Shown here piece by piece: positions 41,602-50,719 of a stretch of 64,000 bases of DNA. The stretch comes from Litorivita sp040371945 (lineage in GTDB: Bacteria > Pseudomonadota > Alphaproteobacteria > Rhodobacterales > Rhodobacteraceae). Every line of letters starts with the position of its first letter. Position 1 is the first letter of the stretch. The notes beneath the pieces were generated by a model. The model searched no databases and had not been told where the DNA came from. It saw only the letters and a program-made list of their open reading frames with translations. Both the position numbers and the translations under genes were made by a program. Where the stretch lies: contig NZ_BAABWS010000002.1 in assembly GCF_040371945.1 (NCBI RefSeq), positions 124,001 to 188,000 on the forward strand. The letters are read 5' to 3'.

Positions 41602-41844
41602 ATGGGCGGAGCGGTTTTATTGCTCGTCATCGGCGCGGCAGCGGGGTTTATCGCCACGCGCATCATGCGGGTCGAGACCGATATCATCACCACAATTGTC
41701 ATCGGCATGGCAGGGGCGCTGGTGGGCGGATTGGTCTTGCGCGCACTGATCACCGTGATGGGGCTGATGGCCGGATTTGTCGGCGCGGTTCTGGGCGCGC
41801 TGGCGCTGATCTGGCTTTGGAACACCTATGGCACCCGCCGCTAG
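41602..41844 (+). CDS. GlsB/YeaQ-like small membrane protein 2
   Basis: This is another 80-residue, three-helix protein with a glycine-rich core (VIGMAGALVGGLVLRALITV, FVGAVLGALALIWLWNTYG), closer to the YeaQ/YmgE consensus than its neighbour. AGGAGG precedes the ATG. Equal length and adjacency suggest an old duplication or a functional pair in the inner membrane. Both are followed by the convergent rnhA. Confidence 0.7.
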   Translation: MGGAVLLLVIGAAAGFIATRIMRVETDIITTIVIGMAGALVGGLVLRALITVMGLMAGFVGAVLGALALIWLWNTYGTRR

Positions 41845-41868
41845 GGATGGGTGCTAAGATATTGATTT

Positions 41869-42321
41869 TTAATCTTTAAACGGAGCCATTCCGGCGCGCG
41901 CCAATTCGTCGGCGCGCTCGTTCTCGGGGTGGCCCGCATGGCCTTTGACCCATTCCCACGTCACCTCATGGCGCGCCTGTGCCTCGTCCAGACGTTGCCA
42001 CAACTCGACGTTTTTCACCGGCTTTTTGTTGGCCGTCTTCCACCCGTTGCGCTTCCATCCGAAAATCCATCCGGTCACGCCGTTCTTGACATAGGCGCTA
42101 TCGGTGACGACGGTAATTTTCGTCGGTTTTTCAAGAGCTTCGAGGGCGTGGATCGCGGCCAGAAGCTCCATGCGGTTGTTGGTGGTATCGGCCTCGCCGC
42201 CCTGAAGCGTGCGCTCTTTGACCACCGTATCGCCGCTCTTGGCCTGCAAAAGCGCGCCCCAGCCTCCGGGGCCGGGATTGCCCGAGCAGGCACCATCGGT
42301 ATAGGCATAAAGATCAGGCAT
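41869..42321 (-). CDS. rnhA: Ribonuclease HI
   Basis: RNase HI (150 residues) degrades RNA in RNA-DNA hybrids. All four metal-binding carboxylates are visible: D9 (YTDGACSGNPGPGGWG), E52 (NRMELLAAIHAL), D74 (VVTDSAYV) and D138 (ENERADELA), with H131 in the flexible HAGHPEN loop. The handle region GWIFGWKRNGWKTANKKPVK is typical. It is the last gene of ispH-rnhA on the minus strand, 23 bp behind ispH. Confidence 0.97.
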   Translation of the reverse strand: MPDLYAYTDGACSGNPGPGGWGALLQAKSGDTVVKERTLQGGEADTTNNRMELLAAIHALEALEKPTKITVVTDSAYVKNGVTGWIFGWKRNGWKTANKKPVKNVELWQRLDEAQARHEVTWEWVKGHAGHPENERADELARAGMAPFKD

Positions 42322-42344
42322 GTTTTTGCTTTCGGATCAGAAGG

Positions 42345-43295
42345 TTAGGCAGGCTGTCGCAAGACGCGCGGGACTTTGAATTCGACATCTTCCTGCGCCG
42401 TTTCGACCAATTCTACCGAGACGTCAAAGCGCGATTTGAAGGCGTCGAGCACCTCGTTGACCAGTAATTCCGGCGCCGAGGCCCCCGCCGTGATGCCCAC
42501 CGACGTGATCCCGTCCAATGCCCGCCAATCGATGTTTTCCGCACGCTGCACCAATTGCGCATAGGCGCAGCCATTGGCGCGGCCCACCTCGACCAGACGC
42601 TTGGAATTGGACGAATTCGGCGCCCCGATCACCAAGAGGGCGTCGATCTTGGGCGCGATGGCCTTGACCGCCGCCTGACGGTTGGTGGTGGCATAGCAGA
42701 TGTCTTCTTTATGCGGGCCGATGATGGCGGGAAATCGCGCCTTGAGAGCGGCAATGATTTCCACCGTGTCATCCACGGACAGCGTGGTTTGTGTAATGAA
42801 AGCAAGGCGTTGTTCGTCGCGCACGGTGAGAGAGGCAACATCTTCGGGGGTCTCGACCAACAAGACCTCGCCGTGCGGCAATTGCCCCATGGTGCCAATG
42901 GTTTCGGGGTGGCCCTCATGGCCGATCATCACCATTTGCAGGCCCGCCTGATGGTGACGTTCGGCCTCGATATGGACCTTGCTCACCAAGGGGCAGGTGG
43001 CATCGACAAAGACCATTTCGCGGCGCGCGGCCTCGGCGGGCACCGCCTTTGGCACCCCATGGGCCGAGAAGATCACCGGCCGGTCGTCAGGGCATTCGTC
43101 CAGCTCCTCGACAAAGACCGCGCCGAGATCGCGCAGGCTGTCGACGACGAATTTATTGTGCACGATCTCATGGCGCACATAGACCGGCGCGCCCCATTTT
43201 TGCAGGGCCATTTCGACGATCTTGATGGCGCGGTCCACACCGGCACAAAATCCGCGCGGCGCCGCGAGGTAGAGGGTCAGGGGGGGCTTGGTCAT
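42345..43295 (-). CDS. ispH: 4-hydroxy-3-methylbut-2-enyl diphosphate reductase
   Basis: IspH (316 residues) makes IPP and DMAPP in the last step of the MEP pathway. The three [4Fe-4S] ligands are C17 (PRGFCAGVDRA), C101 (VDATCPLVSK) and C200 (EDICYATTNRQ). Substrate residues lie in VRHEIVHN, FSAHGVP and the GAPNSSNS motif. Two adjacent ATGs exist; the second, at 43295, is better spaced from GGAGA. It is followed by rnhA and preceded by a terminator of the NYN gene. Confidence 0.97.
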   Translation of the reverse strand: MTKPPLTLYLAAPRGFCAGVDRAIKIVEMALQKWGAPVYVRHEIVHNKFVVDSLRDLGAVFVEELDECPDDRPVIFSAHGVPKAVPAEAARREMVFVDATCPLVSKVHIEAERHHQAGLQMVMIGHEGHPETIGTMGQLPHGEVLLVETPEDVASLTVRDEQRLAFITQTTLSVDDTVEIIAALKARFPAIIGPHKEDICYATTNRQAAVKAIAPKIDALLVIGAPNSSNSKRLVEVGRANGCAYAQLVQRAENIDWRALDGITSVGITAGASAPELLVNEVLDAFKSRFDVSVELVETAQEDVEFKVPRVLRQPA

Positions 43296-43400
43296 CATGT
43301 CTCTCCGCGTTGCCCCAGACCTAGGCCACATGGGCCGCGCCGTCCAGATGGCGGGGCAGGCGGCGGGCGAAAAACATCCGCGCTGGCGGTCTTTGGCCAC

Positions 43401-43431
43401 AAAAAAAACCGGCGCGAGAGGCCCGCGCCGG
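43401..43431 (-). terminator. Terminator of the NYN-domain gene
   Basis: CCGGCGCG and CGCGCCGG form an 8-bp stem with a 7-base loop. On the minus strand eight T follow directly. Confidence 0.9.
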
Positions 43432-43455
43432 TGATCTTATTGTGTCGAGACTGGC

Positions 43456-44034
43456 TTAGCTTTCGCTGCGCTCATACTCGCGGTCTGGCGCCTCGGCCAT
43501 CGGCTCGCGCGGGGGGCGGCCAATCACGTCCTTGAGGTCTTCAAGCTCGATGAAGTTATCCGCCTGACGGCGCAATTCATCAGCAATCATAGGGGGTTGG
43601 CTGCGGATGGTGGAGACCACCGAAACCCGCACGCCCTGGCGCTGCAGGCTTTCGACCAGCGGGCGGAAATCGCCATCACCGGAGAAAAGCACGATATGAT
43701 CGACATGCGGTGCAAGTTCCATTGCATCCACCGCCAGCTCGATATCCATATTGCCCTTCACTTTGCGCCGGCCCATTGAATCGGTGTATTCCTTGGCCGG
43801 TTTGGTGACCATGGTAAACCCGTTATAGTTGAGCCAGTCCACGAGGGGACGGATCGGAGAATATTCGTCATTCTCCAAAAGAGCGGTGTAATAGAACGCG
43901 CGCAACAGCTTGCCGCGACGCATGAATTCCGAGCGCAGCAATTTGTAGTCGATGTCGAAGCCGAGGGATTTGGCGGCCGCATAAAGGTTCGAGCCGTCAA
44001 TGAACAGCGCCAGCCGTTCGTCCTTGTAAAACAT
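43456..44034 (-). CDS. NYN-domain (LabA/DUF88-like) protein
   Basis: The 192-residue protein has the PIN-like NYN fold: LALFIDGSNLYAAAKSLGF at the N-terminus, KGNMDIELAVDAMEL in the middle, and VLFSGDGDFRPLVESLQRQG followed by VSVVST. The acidic residues D (FIDGSN), D (NMDIELAVD) and D (SGDGDF) would bind metal, so it may be an RNase. The C-terminal 40 residues are charged. Its role is unknown; LabA relatives act in RNA processing and clock output. It is divergent from folK. Confidence 0.88.
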   Translation of the reverse strand: MFYKDERLALFIDGSNLYAAAKSLGFDIDYKLLRSEFMRRGKLLRAFYYTALLENDEYSPIRPLVDWLNYNGFTMVTKPAKEYTDSMGRRKVKGNMDIELAVDAMELAPHVDHIVLFSGDGDFRPLVESLQRQGVRVSVVSTIRSQPPMIADELRRQADNFIELEDLKDVIGRPPREPMAEAPDREYERSES

Positions 44035-44172
44035 CAAAATGTCCTTCCGAAAAGTCGCTTTGCCTAAGGTGAGTGGGTGTGTGAGTGGTGTTCAGCAAAA
44101 CGGAAATGGGAAAATACGAGCATTGATCCCCCCTCGCAAGGGGGGCATGAATGATCATAAGGATAGAGGGGA

Positions 44173-44760
44173 ATGAAAACCGTGCAAGAATTTCTCGTGG
44201 CGTTTGGCGGAAATCTGCCTTCGGTTGTGGGCGATGTGCCCGCAACGCTCAACGCGGCGTTGAACCAATTGGTTCAAAACAATGTGGAAATTCTTGGTAA
44301 AAGCCGTCTTTATCACACGCCGTGTTTTCCCGAAGGCGCGGGGCCGGATTACGTCAATGCTGTTGTCCTAGTCGCGGCAAAATTGAGCGCCGATGACATG
44401 CTTGTGATGTTGCATGACGTCGAGGAAGCCTTTGGACGCGCGCGCGGGCAGGGGGCAAAACGCTGGTCGGGGCGGGCGCTCGACCTTGATTTGCTGGCCA
44501 TGGGCGATGCGGTGCGCCCCGATCTGGCGGGGTTTCGCGCGTGGTATGATTTGCCGCTTGAGGCGCAGATGCAGCGCGCGCCGCAGGGGTTGATCTTGCC
44601 GCATCCGCGGCTGAGCGAGCGGGCCTTTGTGTTGGTGCCCTTGGCCGAAGTGGCCCCGAGTTGGCGCCATCCGGTGCTCGGCCAAAGCGCGGCCGAGCTT
44701 TGCGCCGCACTGCCGCAAGCGGCGCGCCAAGAGGTGCGCGCAATGGCGCAGCACTGGTAA
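44173..44760 (+). CDS. folK: 6-hydroxymethyl-7,8-dihydropterin pyrophosphokinase
   Basis: FolK (195 residues) transfers pyrophosphate from ATP to 6-hydroxymethyldihydropterin in folate synthesis. Family motifs are visible: VAFGGNLPSVVGD at the N-terminus, KSRLYHTPCFPEGAGPDYVN, RWSGRALDLDLLAMGD (metal-binding aspartates) and LPHPRLSERAFVLVPLAEVAP. Length is near the usual 160-180 plus a short tail. folP and folB are not adjacent here. Confidence 0.95.
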   Translation: MKTVQEFLVAFGGNLPSVVGDVPATLNAALNQLVQNNVEILGKSRLYHTPCFPEGAGPDYVNAVVLVAAKLSADDMLVMLHDVEEAFGRARGQGAKRWSGRALDLDLLAMGDAVRPDLAGFRAWYDLPLEAQMQRAPQGLILPHPRLSERAFVLVPLAEVAPSWRHPVLGQSAAELCAALPQAARQEVRAMAQHW

Positions 44761-44830
44761 CGTGGCGCGCGATCTTGGGCGCGGGGCGGTAAAACTCGCG
44801 TGTTCAGGGGCGATATGCGCCATTTTGCGC

Positions 44831-44859
44831 TTGTCTTTATGGGGCATCGGGCCTAGATA
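44831..44859 (+). promoter_or_regulatory. Promoter of rpoZ
   Basis: TTGTCT (44831-44836) and TAGATA (44854-44859) are separated by 17 bp, 35 bp upstream of the rpoZ ATG. This is the best sigma-70 match in the window. Confidence 0.65.
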
Positions 44860-44893
44860 ACCGCTTTCTAATCCAATTGCTCCGGAGTGCTCC

Positions 44894-45247
44894 ATGGCCC
44901 GCGTTACCGTCGAAGATTGCGTCGATAAAGTTCCAAACCGGTTTGAACTGGTCATGTTGGCCTCGCACCGCGCGCGCGAAATCGCCGCTGGCGGGGCGCT
45001 CACCGTGGACCGTGACAACGACAAAAACCCCGTTGTGGCCCTGCGAGAGATTGCCGAAGAAACCCAATCGGCCGACGAGCTGCGCGAGCGTTTGATCGAG
45101 AGCAACCAGAACCAGATCGAAGTCGACGAGCCCGAAGATGATTCGATGGCTCTGCTGATGGGCGCCGAGGCCGACAAACCGGCCGATGACGACATGAGCG
45201 AAGAAAAACTGCTGCGCGCCTTGATGGAAGCGCAAGGGCAGGGGTGA
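44894..45247 (+). CDS. rpoZ: RNA polymerase omega subunit
   Basis: Omega (117 residues) helps assemble RNA polymerase and forms one of its ppGpp sites in other proteobacteria. The conserved core MARVTVEDCVDKVPNRFELV and NPVVALREIAEET is present, followed by an acidic C-terminal tail. The neighbouring RSH gene makes (p)ppGpp, a widely conserved pair. A hairpin without a T-run lies between them, so some transcripts may end after rpoZ. Confidence 0.97.
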   Translation: MARVTVEDCVDKVPNRFELVMLASHRAREIAAGGALTVDRDNDKNPVVALREIAEETQSADELRERLIESNQNQIEVDEPEDDSMALLMGAEADKPADDDMSEEKLLRALMEAQGQG

Positions 45248-45255
45248 TTTTGAAC

Positions 45256-45274
45256 GGGCCGCCGCGCGCGGCCC
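45256..45274 (+). promoter_or_regulatory. Hairpin between rpoZ and the RSH gene
   Basis: GGGCCGC and GCGGCCC pair around CGCGC. No T-run follows, so it may attenuate or stabilise rather than terminate. Confidence 0.45.
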
Positions 45275-45347
45275 TGACAAACTCACGATACGCGCGGGTC
45301 CGCCCCGCGCCGCTTCCCTGCAACAACCGTTTGAGGACGCGGGCCAA

Positions 45348-47510
45348 ATGATCGCCGCAGATGACCTGATCGCGCTGGTTCGCAACTATAACCCCAAAAC
45401 CAACGAGGCCTTGATCCGCGAGGCCTATGCCTATGGCTTCGAGATGCACGATGGCCAGACGCGGCAATCGGGCGAGCCGTATTTTACCCATCCCGTTGCC
45501 GTGGCCGCGATCTTGACGCAGCAGCGCCTTGACGATGCGACGATCATCACCGCGCTGTTGCACGACACGATCGAGGACACCAAAGCCAGCTATTTCGAGG
45601 TCGAGCAAAAATTCGGCTCCGAAGTCGCCGAATTGGTTGATGGCGTGACCAAGCTGACCAATCTGCAGCTCAGCTCGTCGGAGACAAAACAGGCCGAAAA
45701 CTTCCGCAAACTGTTCATGGCGATGAGCAAGGATTTGCGCGTTATTTTGGTCAAACTCGCCGACCGTTTGCACAATATGCGCACCATCGAGGCCATGCGC
45801 GCCGAGAAACAGGCGCAAAAGGCCCGCGAGACGATGGAGATTTTCGCGCCATTGGCGGGGCGGATGGGGATGCAATGGATGCGCGAGGAGCTTGAAGACC
45901 TCAGCTTCAAAGTGCTCAACCCCGAAGGCCGCCTGTCGATCATGCGCCGTTTTGTGAACCTGCAACGCGAAAGCGGCGATGTGATCGAACGGATCACCGC
46001 CGATATGCGCAAGGAACTGGACGCCAAGCAGATCGAGGCCGATGTGTTCGGCCGCGCCAAAAAACCCTATTCGATTTGGCGCAAGATGCAAGAAAAGGAC
46101 CAAGGCTTCTCGCGTCTGTCCGACATCTACGGCTTTCGCATCATCACCCGCTCCGAAGAGGATTGCTACCGCGTTCTGGGCGCGATCCATCAACGCTGGC
46201 GCGCCGTTCCGGGGCGGTTCAAGGATTACATCAGCCAACCCAAAACCAACGGCTACCGCTCGATCCATACCACCGTCTCGGGGCGTGATGGCAAACGGGT
46301 CGAGGTGCAAATCCGCACGCGGCAAATGCATGACGTGGCCGAAACTGGCGTGGCGGCGCATTGGTCCTACCGCGACGGGGTGCGCACGCAAAACCCCTTT
46401 GCCGTCGATCCGGCGAAATGGATCGCGGGGCTGACCGAACAGATGGGCACCGAGGAGGACCACGACGAATTTCTCGAAGTGGTCAAGCTCGAGATGTATT
46501 CGGACAAGGTGTTTTGCTTTACCCCCAAGGGCGAAGTGGTCAAATTGCCCAAAGGCGCAACACCGATTGATTTCGCCTATGCGATCCACACGCGGATCGG
46601 CAATGCCTGTGTCGGGGCCAAGGTGGACGGGATGCGCGTGCCCCTGTGGACCCGCATCAAAAACGGCCAGTCGGTCGAGGTGATCACCGCCGAGGGCCAA
46701 GTGCCGCAAGCCACATGGCTCGAGATTGCCACCACCGGCAAGGCGCGCAGCCATATCCGCCGCGCCCTGCGTGAGATCGACCGCGAGCGGTTCATCAAAC
46801 TGGGCCGCGAATTGGCGCGCTCGGCCTTTGAACATATGGGCAAACGCGCCACCGACAAGGCGCTCGAAACCGCCGCGCGCACCCTGCGCATCGAGAGCCG
46901 TCATGAGTTGCTCGCCCGTTTGGGCAGCGCAGAATTGACCGCCCGCGAGGTGGTGCGCGCCGTCTATCCCGAATTGCAGCACGACGAGACCGACGAGATC
47001 GACGAGGCGCGCGCCGTGATCGGCCTGTCGGACGGGCAAAGCTTTGCCCGCGCGAAATGTTGCCAACCGCTTCCGGGTGAGCGGATCGTCGGCATCACCT
47101 ACCGCGGCCAAGGCGTTGTGGTCCATGCCATCGATTGCGAATCGCTCTCGGACTATGAGGAACAGCCCGAACGCTGGATGGATCTGCATTGGCATTCGGG
47201 TAAACACCCGTCGGTCTATGCGGTCTCGCTGGATCTGACCATCGGCAATGATGCGGGGGTCTTGGGCCGTATCTGCACATTGATCGGCGAGCAAAAGGCC
47301 AATATTTCCGATCTGGTTTTCGCTGATCGGAAACCGGATTTTTATCGTCTTGTGATTGATGTGGAATTGCGCGACGCAGAACACCTGCACCGCGTGACCT
47401 CGGCCCTTGAGGCCGAAAGCGATGTGGCCGCCGTGCAGCGTTTGCGCGATCCGGCCCGCAACCCTGCCGGACAGGGCACCGCAGGCGCGCAGGCGCCCGA
47501 TGTCGCCTGA
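45348..47510 (+). CDS. Bifunctional (p)ppGpp synthetase/hydrolase (RSH)
   Basis: This 720-residue RelA/SpoT homolog controls the stringent response. The HD hydrolase is intact (H48 in YFTHPVAVAAIL; H72-D73 in LLHDTIEDT). The synthetase domain has YGFRIITRSEEDCYRVLGAIH and KPKTNGYRSIH-type sequence (as QPKTNGYRSIHTT). TGS (KVFCFTPKGEVVKLPKGATP) and C-terminal ACT (DLTIGNDAGVLGRICTLIGE) domains follow. Alphaproteobacteria usually have one such RSH enzyme. It lies 100 bp behind rpoZ. Confidence 0.96.
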   Translation: MIAADDLIALVRNYNPKTNEALIREAYAYGFEMHDGQTRQSGEPYFTHPVAVAAILTQQRLDDATIITALLHDTIEDTKASYFEVEQKFGSEVAELVDGVTKLTNLQLSSSETKQAENFRKLFMAMSKDLRVILVKLADRLHNMRTIEAMRAEKQAQKARETMEIFAPLAGRMGMQWMREELEDLSFKVLNPEGRLSIMRRFVNLQRESGDVIERITADMRKELDAKQIEADVFGRAKKPYSIWRKMQEKDQGFSRLSDIYGFRIITRSEEDCYRVLGAIHQRWRAVPGRFKDYISQPKTNGYRSIHTTVSGRDGKRVEVQIRTRQMHDVAETGVAAHWSYRDGVRTQNPFAVDPAKWIAGLTEQMGTEEDHDEFLEVVKLEMYSDKVFCFTPKGEVVKLPKGATPIDFAYAIHTRIGNACVGAKVDGMRVPLWTRIKNGQSVEVITAEGQVPQATWLEIATTGKARSHIRRALREIDRERFIKLGRELARSAFEHMGKRATDKALETAARTLRIESRHELLARLGSAELTAREVVRAVYPELQHDETDEIDEARAVIGLSDGQSFARAKCCQPLPGERIVGITYRGQGVVVHAIDCESLSDYEEQPERWMDLHWHSGKHPSVYAVSLDLTIGNDAGVLGRICTLIGEQKANISDLVFADRKPDFYRLVIDVELRDAEHLHRVTSALEAESDVAAVQRLRDPARNPAGQGTAGAQAPDVA

Positions 47511-47665
47511 ACGGCATATTACGGCCCCATCAAGGCCACAGACCGCGCCCAAAAGGGATGAAGCCAGAATGGCGCATCTGGGGCAGAGCGCGGAGATCGA
47601 GCGCCCCGACCCGAGCAGAACCGAGCCGCACAACCGGCCCGAACAACGGAGATTGATAGCCCTTC

Positions 47666-48325
47666 GTGGTCTTTAAGCGCCGAGACAGACGGCCGATCTG
47701 GAAGGTCGCGGTAGAGTTTTTCTACCCGCGCGGCGGATGGTATCGCGCGGCGCTTTATATCAAACACCGCCTGCGCCGTTTGCCCGACCCGCCCCACCGC
47801 ATCGCGCGCGGCATTCTGGCGGGGCTTTTCACCACCTTCACGCCGTTTTACGGGCTGCATTTTCTTGTCGCCGGGCTCATCGCCTTTGTCTTGCGCGGCA
47901 ATATTCTCGCGGCGCTCTTGGCGACGTTTTTTGGCAATCCGCTCACCTATGTGCCGATTGGCATGGTGTCGATGAAGACGGGTTATTTCCTTTTGGGGCT
48001 CGACCATCACCCCCATGATATGCACCGCTCGCTGGGCGGCAAATTCTTGGACGCTGCCGATGATCTCAAGAGCAATTTCATCGCCCTGTTCACCGATCAA
48101 GACACCGATTGGGCGGGGCTTTCGGTGTTTTATCACGAGGTGTTCTTTCCCTATCTGATCGGCGGCGTCATTCCGGGGGTCATTGCCGGTATCATCGGCT
48201 ATTACGTCTCGCTGCCGTTGATCCAAGCCTATCAGAACCGCCGCCGCGGTGCGCTCAAGGCCAAGCTGGCTTTGATCAAACAAAAAGCCGCCGCAAAGGC
48301 TGACGCGCGCAAGAAAGCGGATTAA
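47666..48325 (+). CDS. DUF2062 membrane protein
   Basis: The 219-residue protein begins with GTG and has a basic N-terminus (VFKRRDRRPIWK) followed by the DUF2062 motif RIARGILAGLFTTFTPFYGLHF and further membrane helices (LLATFFGNPLTYVPIG, YLIGGVIPGVIAGIIGYYVS). The last 40 residues are lysine- and alanine-rich. Function is unknown; the gene regularly sits between the RSH gene and pdxJ in Rhodobacterales. No strong Shine-Dalgarno is seen; GGAGATTG is 13 bp upstream. Confidence 0.85.
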   Translation: MVFKRRDRRPIWKVAVEFFYPRGGWYRAALYIKHRLRRLPDPPHRIARGILAGLFTTFTPFYGLHFLVAGLIAFVLRGNILAALLATFFGNPLTYVPIGMVSMKTGYFLLGLDHHPHDMHRSLGGKFLDAADDLKSNFIALFTDQDTDWAGLSVFYHEVFFPYLIGGVIPGVIAGIIGYYVSLPLIQAYQNRRRGALKAKLALIKQKAAAKADARKKAD

Positions 48326-48395
48326 CCTGCCGCAAATTCAAGGGATTCGCCGCCGCTGTGCAGGGGCGGGCAATCCGCTCATAAGGACCGCGCAG

Positions 48396-49157
48396 ATGAG
48401 CATTACACCCCCCAAAGCCCCGCTGCGGCTTGGCGTGAACATCGACCATGTGGCCACGGTGCGCAATGCGCGCGGCGGGGCCTATCCCGATCCGCTGCGG
48501 GCGGCCAAACTGGCCGAAGCTGCAGGCGCCGATGGCATCACCGCGCATCTGCGCGAAGACCGCCGCCATATCTCCGACGCCGATATCGAAGCCTTGGTCG
48601 CGGGGCTGTCGGTGCCGCTCAATTTCGAGATGGCCGCCACCGAGGAGATGCAGGCGATTGCCCTGCGCCACAAGCCCCATGCGGTTTGCATCGTGCCCGA
48701 AAAGCGCGAAGAGCGCACCACCGAGGGCGGGCTGGAAGTGGCCAAGGATGAAAACCGTCTGGCCCATTTCATCGCGCCCCTGCGCGAGGCGGGCAGCCGC
48801 GTGTCGATCTTTATCGCCGCCGACAGCGCCCAGATCGAGGCCGCATCGCGCATCGGTGCGCAGGTGATCGAATTGCACACCGGTGCCTATTGCGACGCCC
48901 ATGCCGAAGGCGATTTTGCCGCCCGCGATGCCGAATTGGCGCGGCTGACCGAGATGGCAACCTATGCCGACAGCCTCGGGCTGGAGGTCCATGCGGGCCA
49001 CGGGTTGACCTTTGACACCGTCGCGCCGGTCGCGGCCCTGCCCGAAGTGGTGGAATTGAACATCGGCCACTTCATCATCGCAGAGGCGATTTTCATGGGG
49101 CTTGAGCCGGCGATTGCGCAGATGCGCGCCCTGATGGAAGCGGCGCGCAGCGGGTAG
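48396..49157 (+). CDS. pdxJ: Pyridoxine 5'-phosphate synthase
   Basis: PdxJ (253 residues) condenses 1-deoxyxylulose 5-phosphate with 3-amino-2-oxopropyl phosphate to make pyridoxine phosphate. The TIM-barrel motifs LGVNIDHVATVRNARGG, GADGITAHLREDRRHI, PEKREERTTEGGL and VHAGHGLTFDTV are all present with the catalytic His and Glu residues. Length is usual. It starts a run of plus-strand genes that continues through acpS, lepB, rnc, era and recO. Confidence 0.97.
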   Translation: MSITPPKAPLRLGVNIDHVATVRNARGGAYPDPLRAAKLAEAAGADGITAHLREDRRHISDADIEALVAGLSVPLNFEMAATEEMQAIALRHKPHAVCIVPEKREERTTEGGLEVAKDENRLAHFIAPLREAGSRVSIFIAADSAQIEAASRIGAQVIELHTGAYCDAHAEGDFAARDAELARLTEMATYADSLGLEVHAGHGLTFDTVAPVAALPEVVELNIGHFIIAEAIFMGLEPAIAQMRALMEAARSG

Positions 49158-49292
49158 CATGGGGTGCGGGTGGCGCCCATCGCGCCCCTCGCCCGCAACC
49201 GGACCCGCACCCCGCCCGCCCGCGCAGCCCACGGGGTGACAGCCGCCGCATTTCGCAGTATGTCCGCCCAAAGCAAACAGGGACCAAAATCA

Positions 49293-49796
49293 ATGAACGA
49301 CACGCCCGCGCCCGCCGCCGATACCGCTCTGACCCCGCCCAATTATGTCCGCTTCTTGGGCATTCTGGTGCTGGTCAAACTTGCGATCATTGCGATTTTC
49401 TATGCGCTGACCTTTGCGGGAGTGGAGTTGAAAACCACCAGCACCTTTGTCGTGGCCCCGATGGTGGCGGCGATGATCGAAGGGCAGATGTATGCCAAGG
49501 CCAATGGGGTCAAACCTGCTGGCGCGCTGTGCTGGCGCTTTGCGATCCTGTCGGCGATCTTGGCGGTCTTTGTCGAGGTCTTGATCACGGGGGCAGTGTT
49601 CGCCCTGATCCCGCAGGTCGGGCAGGCCGTGGGCAGCATGCCGATGGTCTATATGATTGCGGGGGGCATGTTGGCCTTTTATTTTGCCGCATTCATCATC
49701 TCGCACCGGTTCTTTTTCCCCATGGGCGCGCGCAATTACCTCAACGCCGAAGCCGCAAAAGCCAAACGCGCCGCATCCAAGGCGGGCAAATCCTGA
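49293..49796 (+). CDS. Four-helix membrane protein (ABZJ_00895-like)
   Basis: This 167-residue protein has four hydrophobic segments (FLGILVLVKLAIIAIFYAL, TFVVAPMVAAMIEG, FAILSAILAVFVEVLITGAV, VYMIAGGMLAFYFAAFII) and a basic C-terminus rich in Ala and Lys. It fits the small ABZJ_00895 family, of unknown role. The ATG at 49293 has AGGGA upstream; the longer frame begins in low-complexity sequence. It is placed between pdxJ and acpS. Confidence 0.65.
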   Translation: MNDTPAPAADTALTPPNYVRFLGILVLVKLAIIAIFYALTFAGVELKTTSTFVVAPMVAAMIEGQMYAKANGVKPAGALCWRFAILSAILAVFVEVLITGAVFALIPQVGQAVGSMPMVYMIAGGMLAFYFAAFIISHRFFFPMGARNYLNAEAAKAKRAASKAGKS

Positions 49797-49810
49797 CGGC
49801 GGGGCGCAGG

Positions 49811-50272
49811 ATGCGCGCGATCTGGGCGCTGTTGCTGGCCTTGGCGCTGCCCTGCGCGCCGCTGTCGGCGCAGCAGGTTTTGGGCTGCGACGGGCATGTG
49901 GCGCGGGCCGAGAACCTGATGGAGCCTTGGGACGAAAACAGCCGCAGTTTCTCGGGCGGGCGCACGCGGCTGGCGGTGCTCGACACCATCGAGCCTGCGC
50001 TCGGGGCCTTCTATGTGATGATCCTGTCGCCGCCCTTTGATCCGCTGGGCGCGCGCCAATGCCGTGTGGTGGGGCTGTCGCAGGCCATGGGCTTTGCGCG
50101 CATCCGCTTTGATGCGCTGGCCTCGGCCTATGATCCGTTGAGCGGCCTGTCGTTTGATCTGCCGGTCGAGATCTATGACGCGGCGCAAGACGCACCCGTG
50201 CCCAAGCGATTGCGCCTGAGCGTCAATCAGGCCAGCGGCGAGATCACCGCACAGATCGAGGCGGCGCAATGA
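49811..50272 (+). CDS. Exported protein of unknown function
   Basis: The 153-residue product has a Sec signal peptide (MRAIWALLLALALPCAPLSA, cut before QQVLGC). The mature domain has two cysteines (VLGCDGHVARAENL and ARQCRVVGLSQAMGFARIRF) that may form a disulfide. No family is recognised. Its stop overlaps the acpS ATG by 4 bp, so it is translationally coupled to acpS. Envelope localisation is inferred from the signal peptide. Confidence 0.7.
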   Translation: MRAIWALLLALALPCAPLSAQQVLGCDGHVARAENLMEPWDENSRSFSGGRTRLAVLDTIEPALGAFYVMILSPPFDPLGARQCRVVGLSQAMGFARIRFDALASAYDPLSGLSFDLPVEIYDAAQDAPVPKRLRLSVNQASGEITAQIEAAQ

Positions 50273-50688
50273 TCCTTGGCATCGGCACCGATCTGGCCAA
50301 TATCGAGCGGATCGCGGGGGTTCTGGAGCGTCACGGCGATAGGTTCCGCAACCGCGTTTTCACCGACATCGAACAGGCCAAGGCCGAACGGCGCCGCGAT
50401 GTGGCGGGGACCTATGCCAAACGCTGGGCGGCGAAAGAGGCCTGTTCCAAGGCGCTGGGCACGGGGCTGCGCATGGGGATCGCGTGGAAGGATATGGCGG
50501 TGAGCAACCTGCGCACCGGCCAGCCGGTGATGCATTTGACCGGATGGGCGGCGCAGCGTCTGGCCGAAATGACCCCCGCCGGATATGAGGCGATTGTGCA
50601 TGTGACCTTGACCGATGACCACCCATGGGCGCAGGCCTTTGTGGTGATCGAGGCGCGCCCCGCGGCGCAGGCCGCAACGCCCCAGTGA
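50269..50688 (+). CDS. acpS: Holo-[acyl-carrier-protein] synthase
   Basis: AcpS (139 residues) attaches phosphopantetheine to ACP. The metal and CoA motifs MILGIGTDLANIERI (Asp8) and WAAKEACSKALGTGLRMGI (Glu in the AAKEA segment) are typical, and the C-terminus VHVTLTDDHPWAQAFVVIE matches. The ATGA overlap with the previous gene suggests coupling. A repeat copy and a new promoter follow before lepB. Confidence 0.96.
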   Translation: MILGIGTDLANIERIAGVLERHGDRFRNRVFTDIEQAKAERRRDVAGTYAKRWAAKEACSKALGTGLRMGIAWKDMAVSNLRTGQPVMHLTGWAAQRLAEMTPAGYEAIVHVTLTDDHPWAQAFVVIEARPAAQAATPQ

Positions 50689-50719
50689 TCCGCAAGCCGG
50701 CGCGGATGCGGGCAGGGCA

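Noticed and set aside
45000..47633. 877-codon open frame opposite the RSH gene
   Set aside because: It is antisense to a clearly real, conserved gene and has no recognisable domain.
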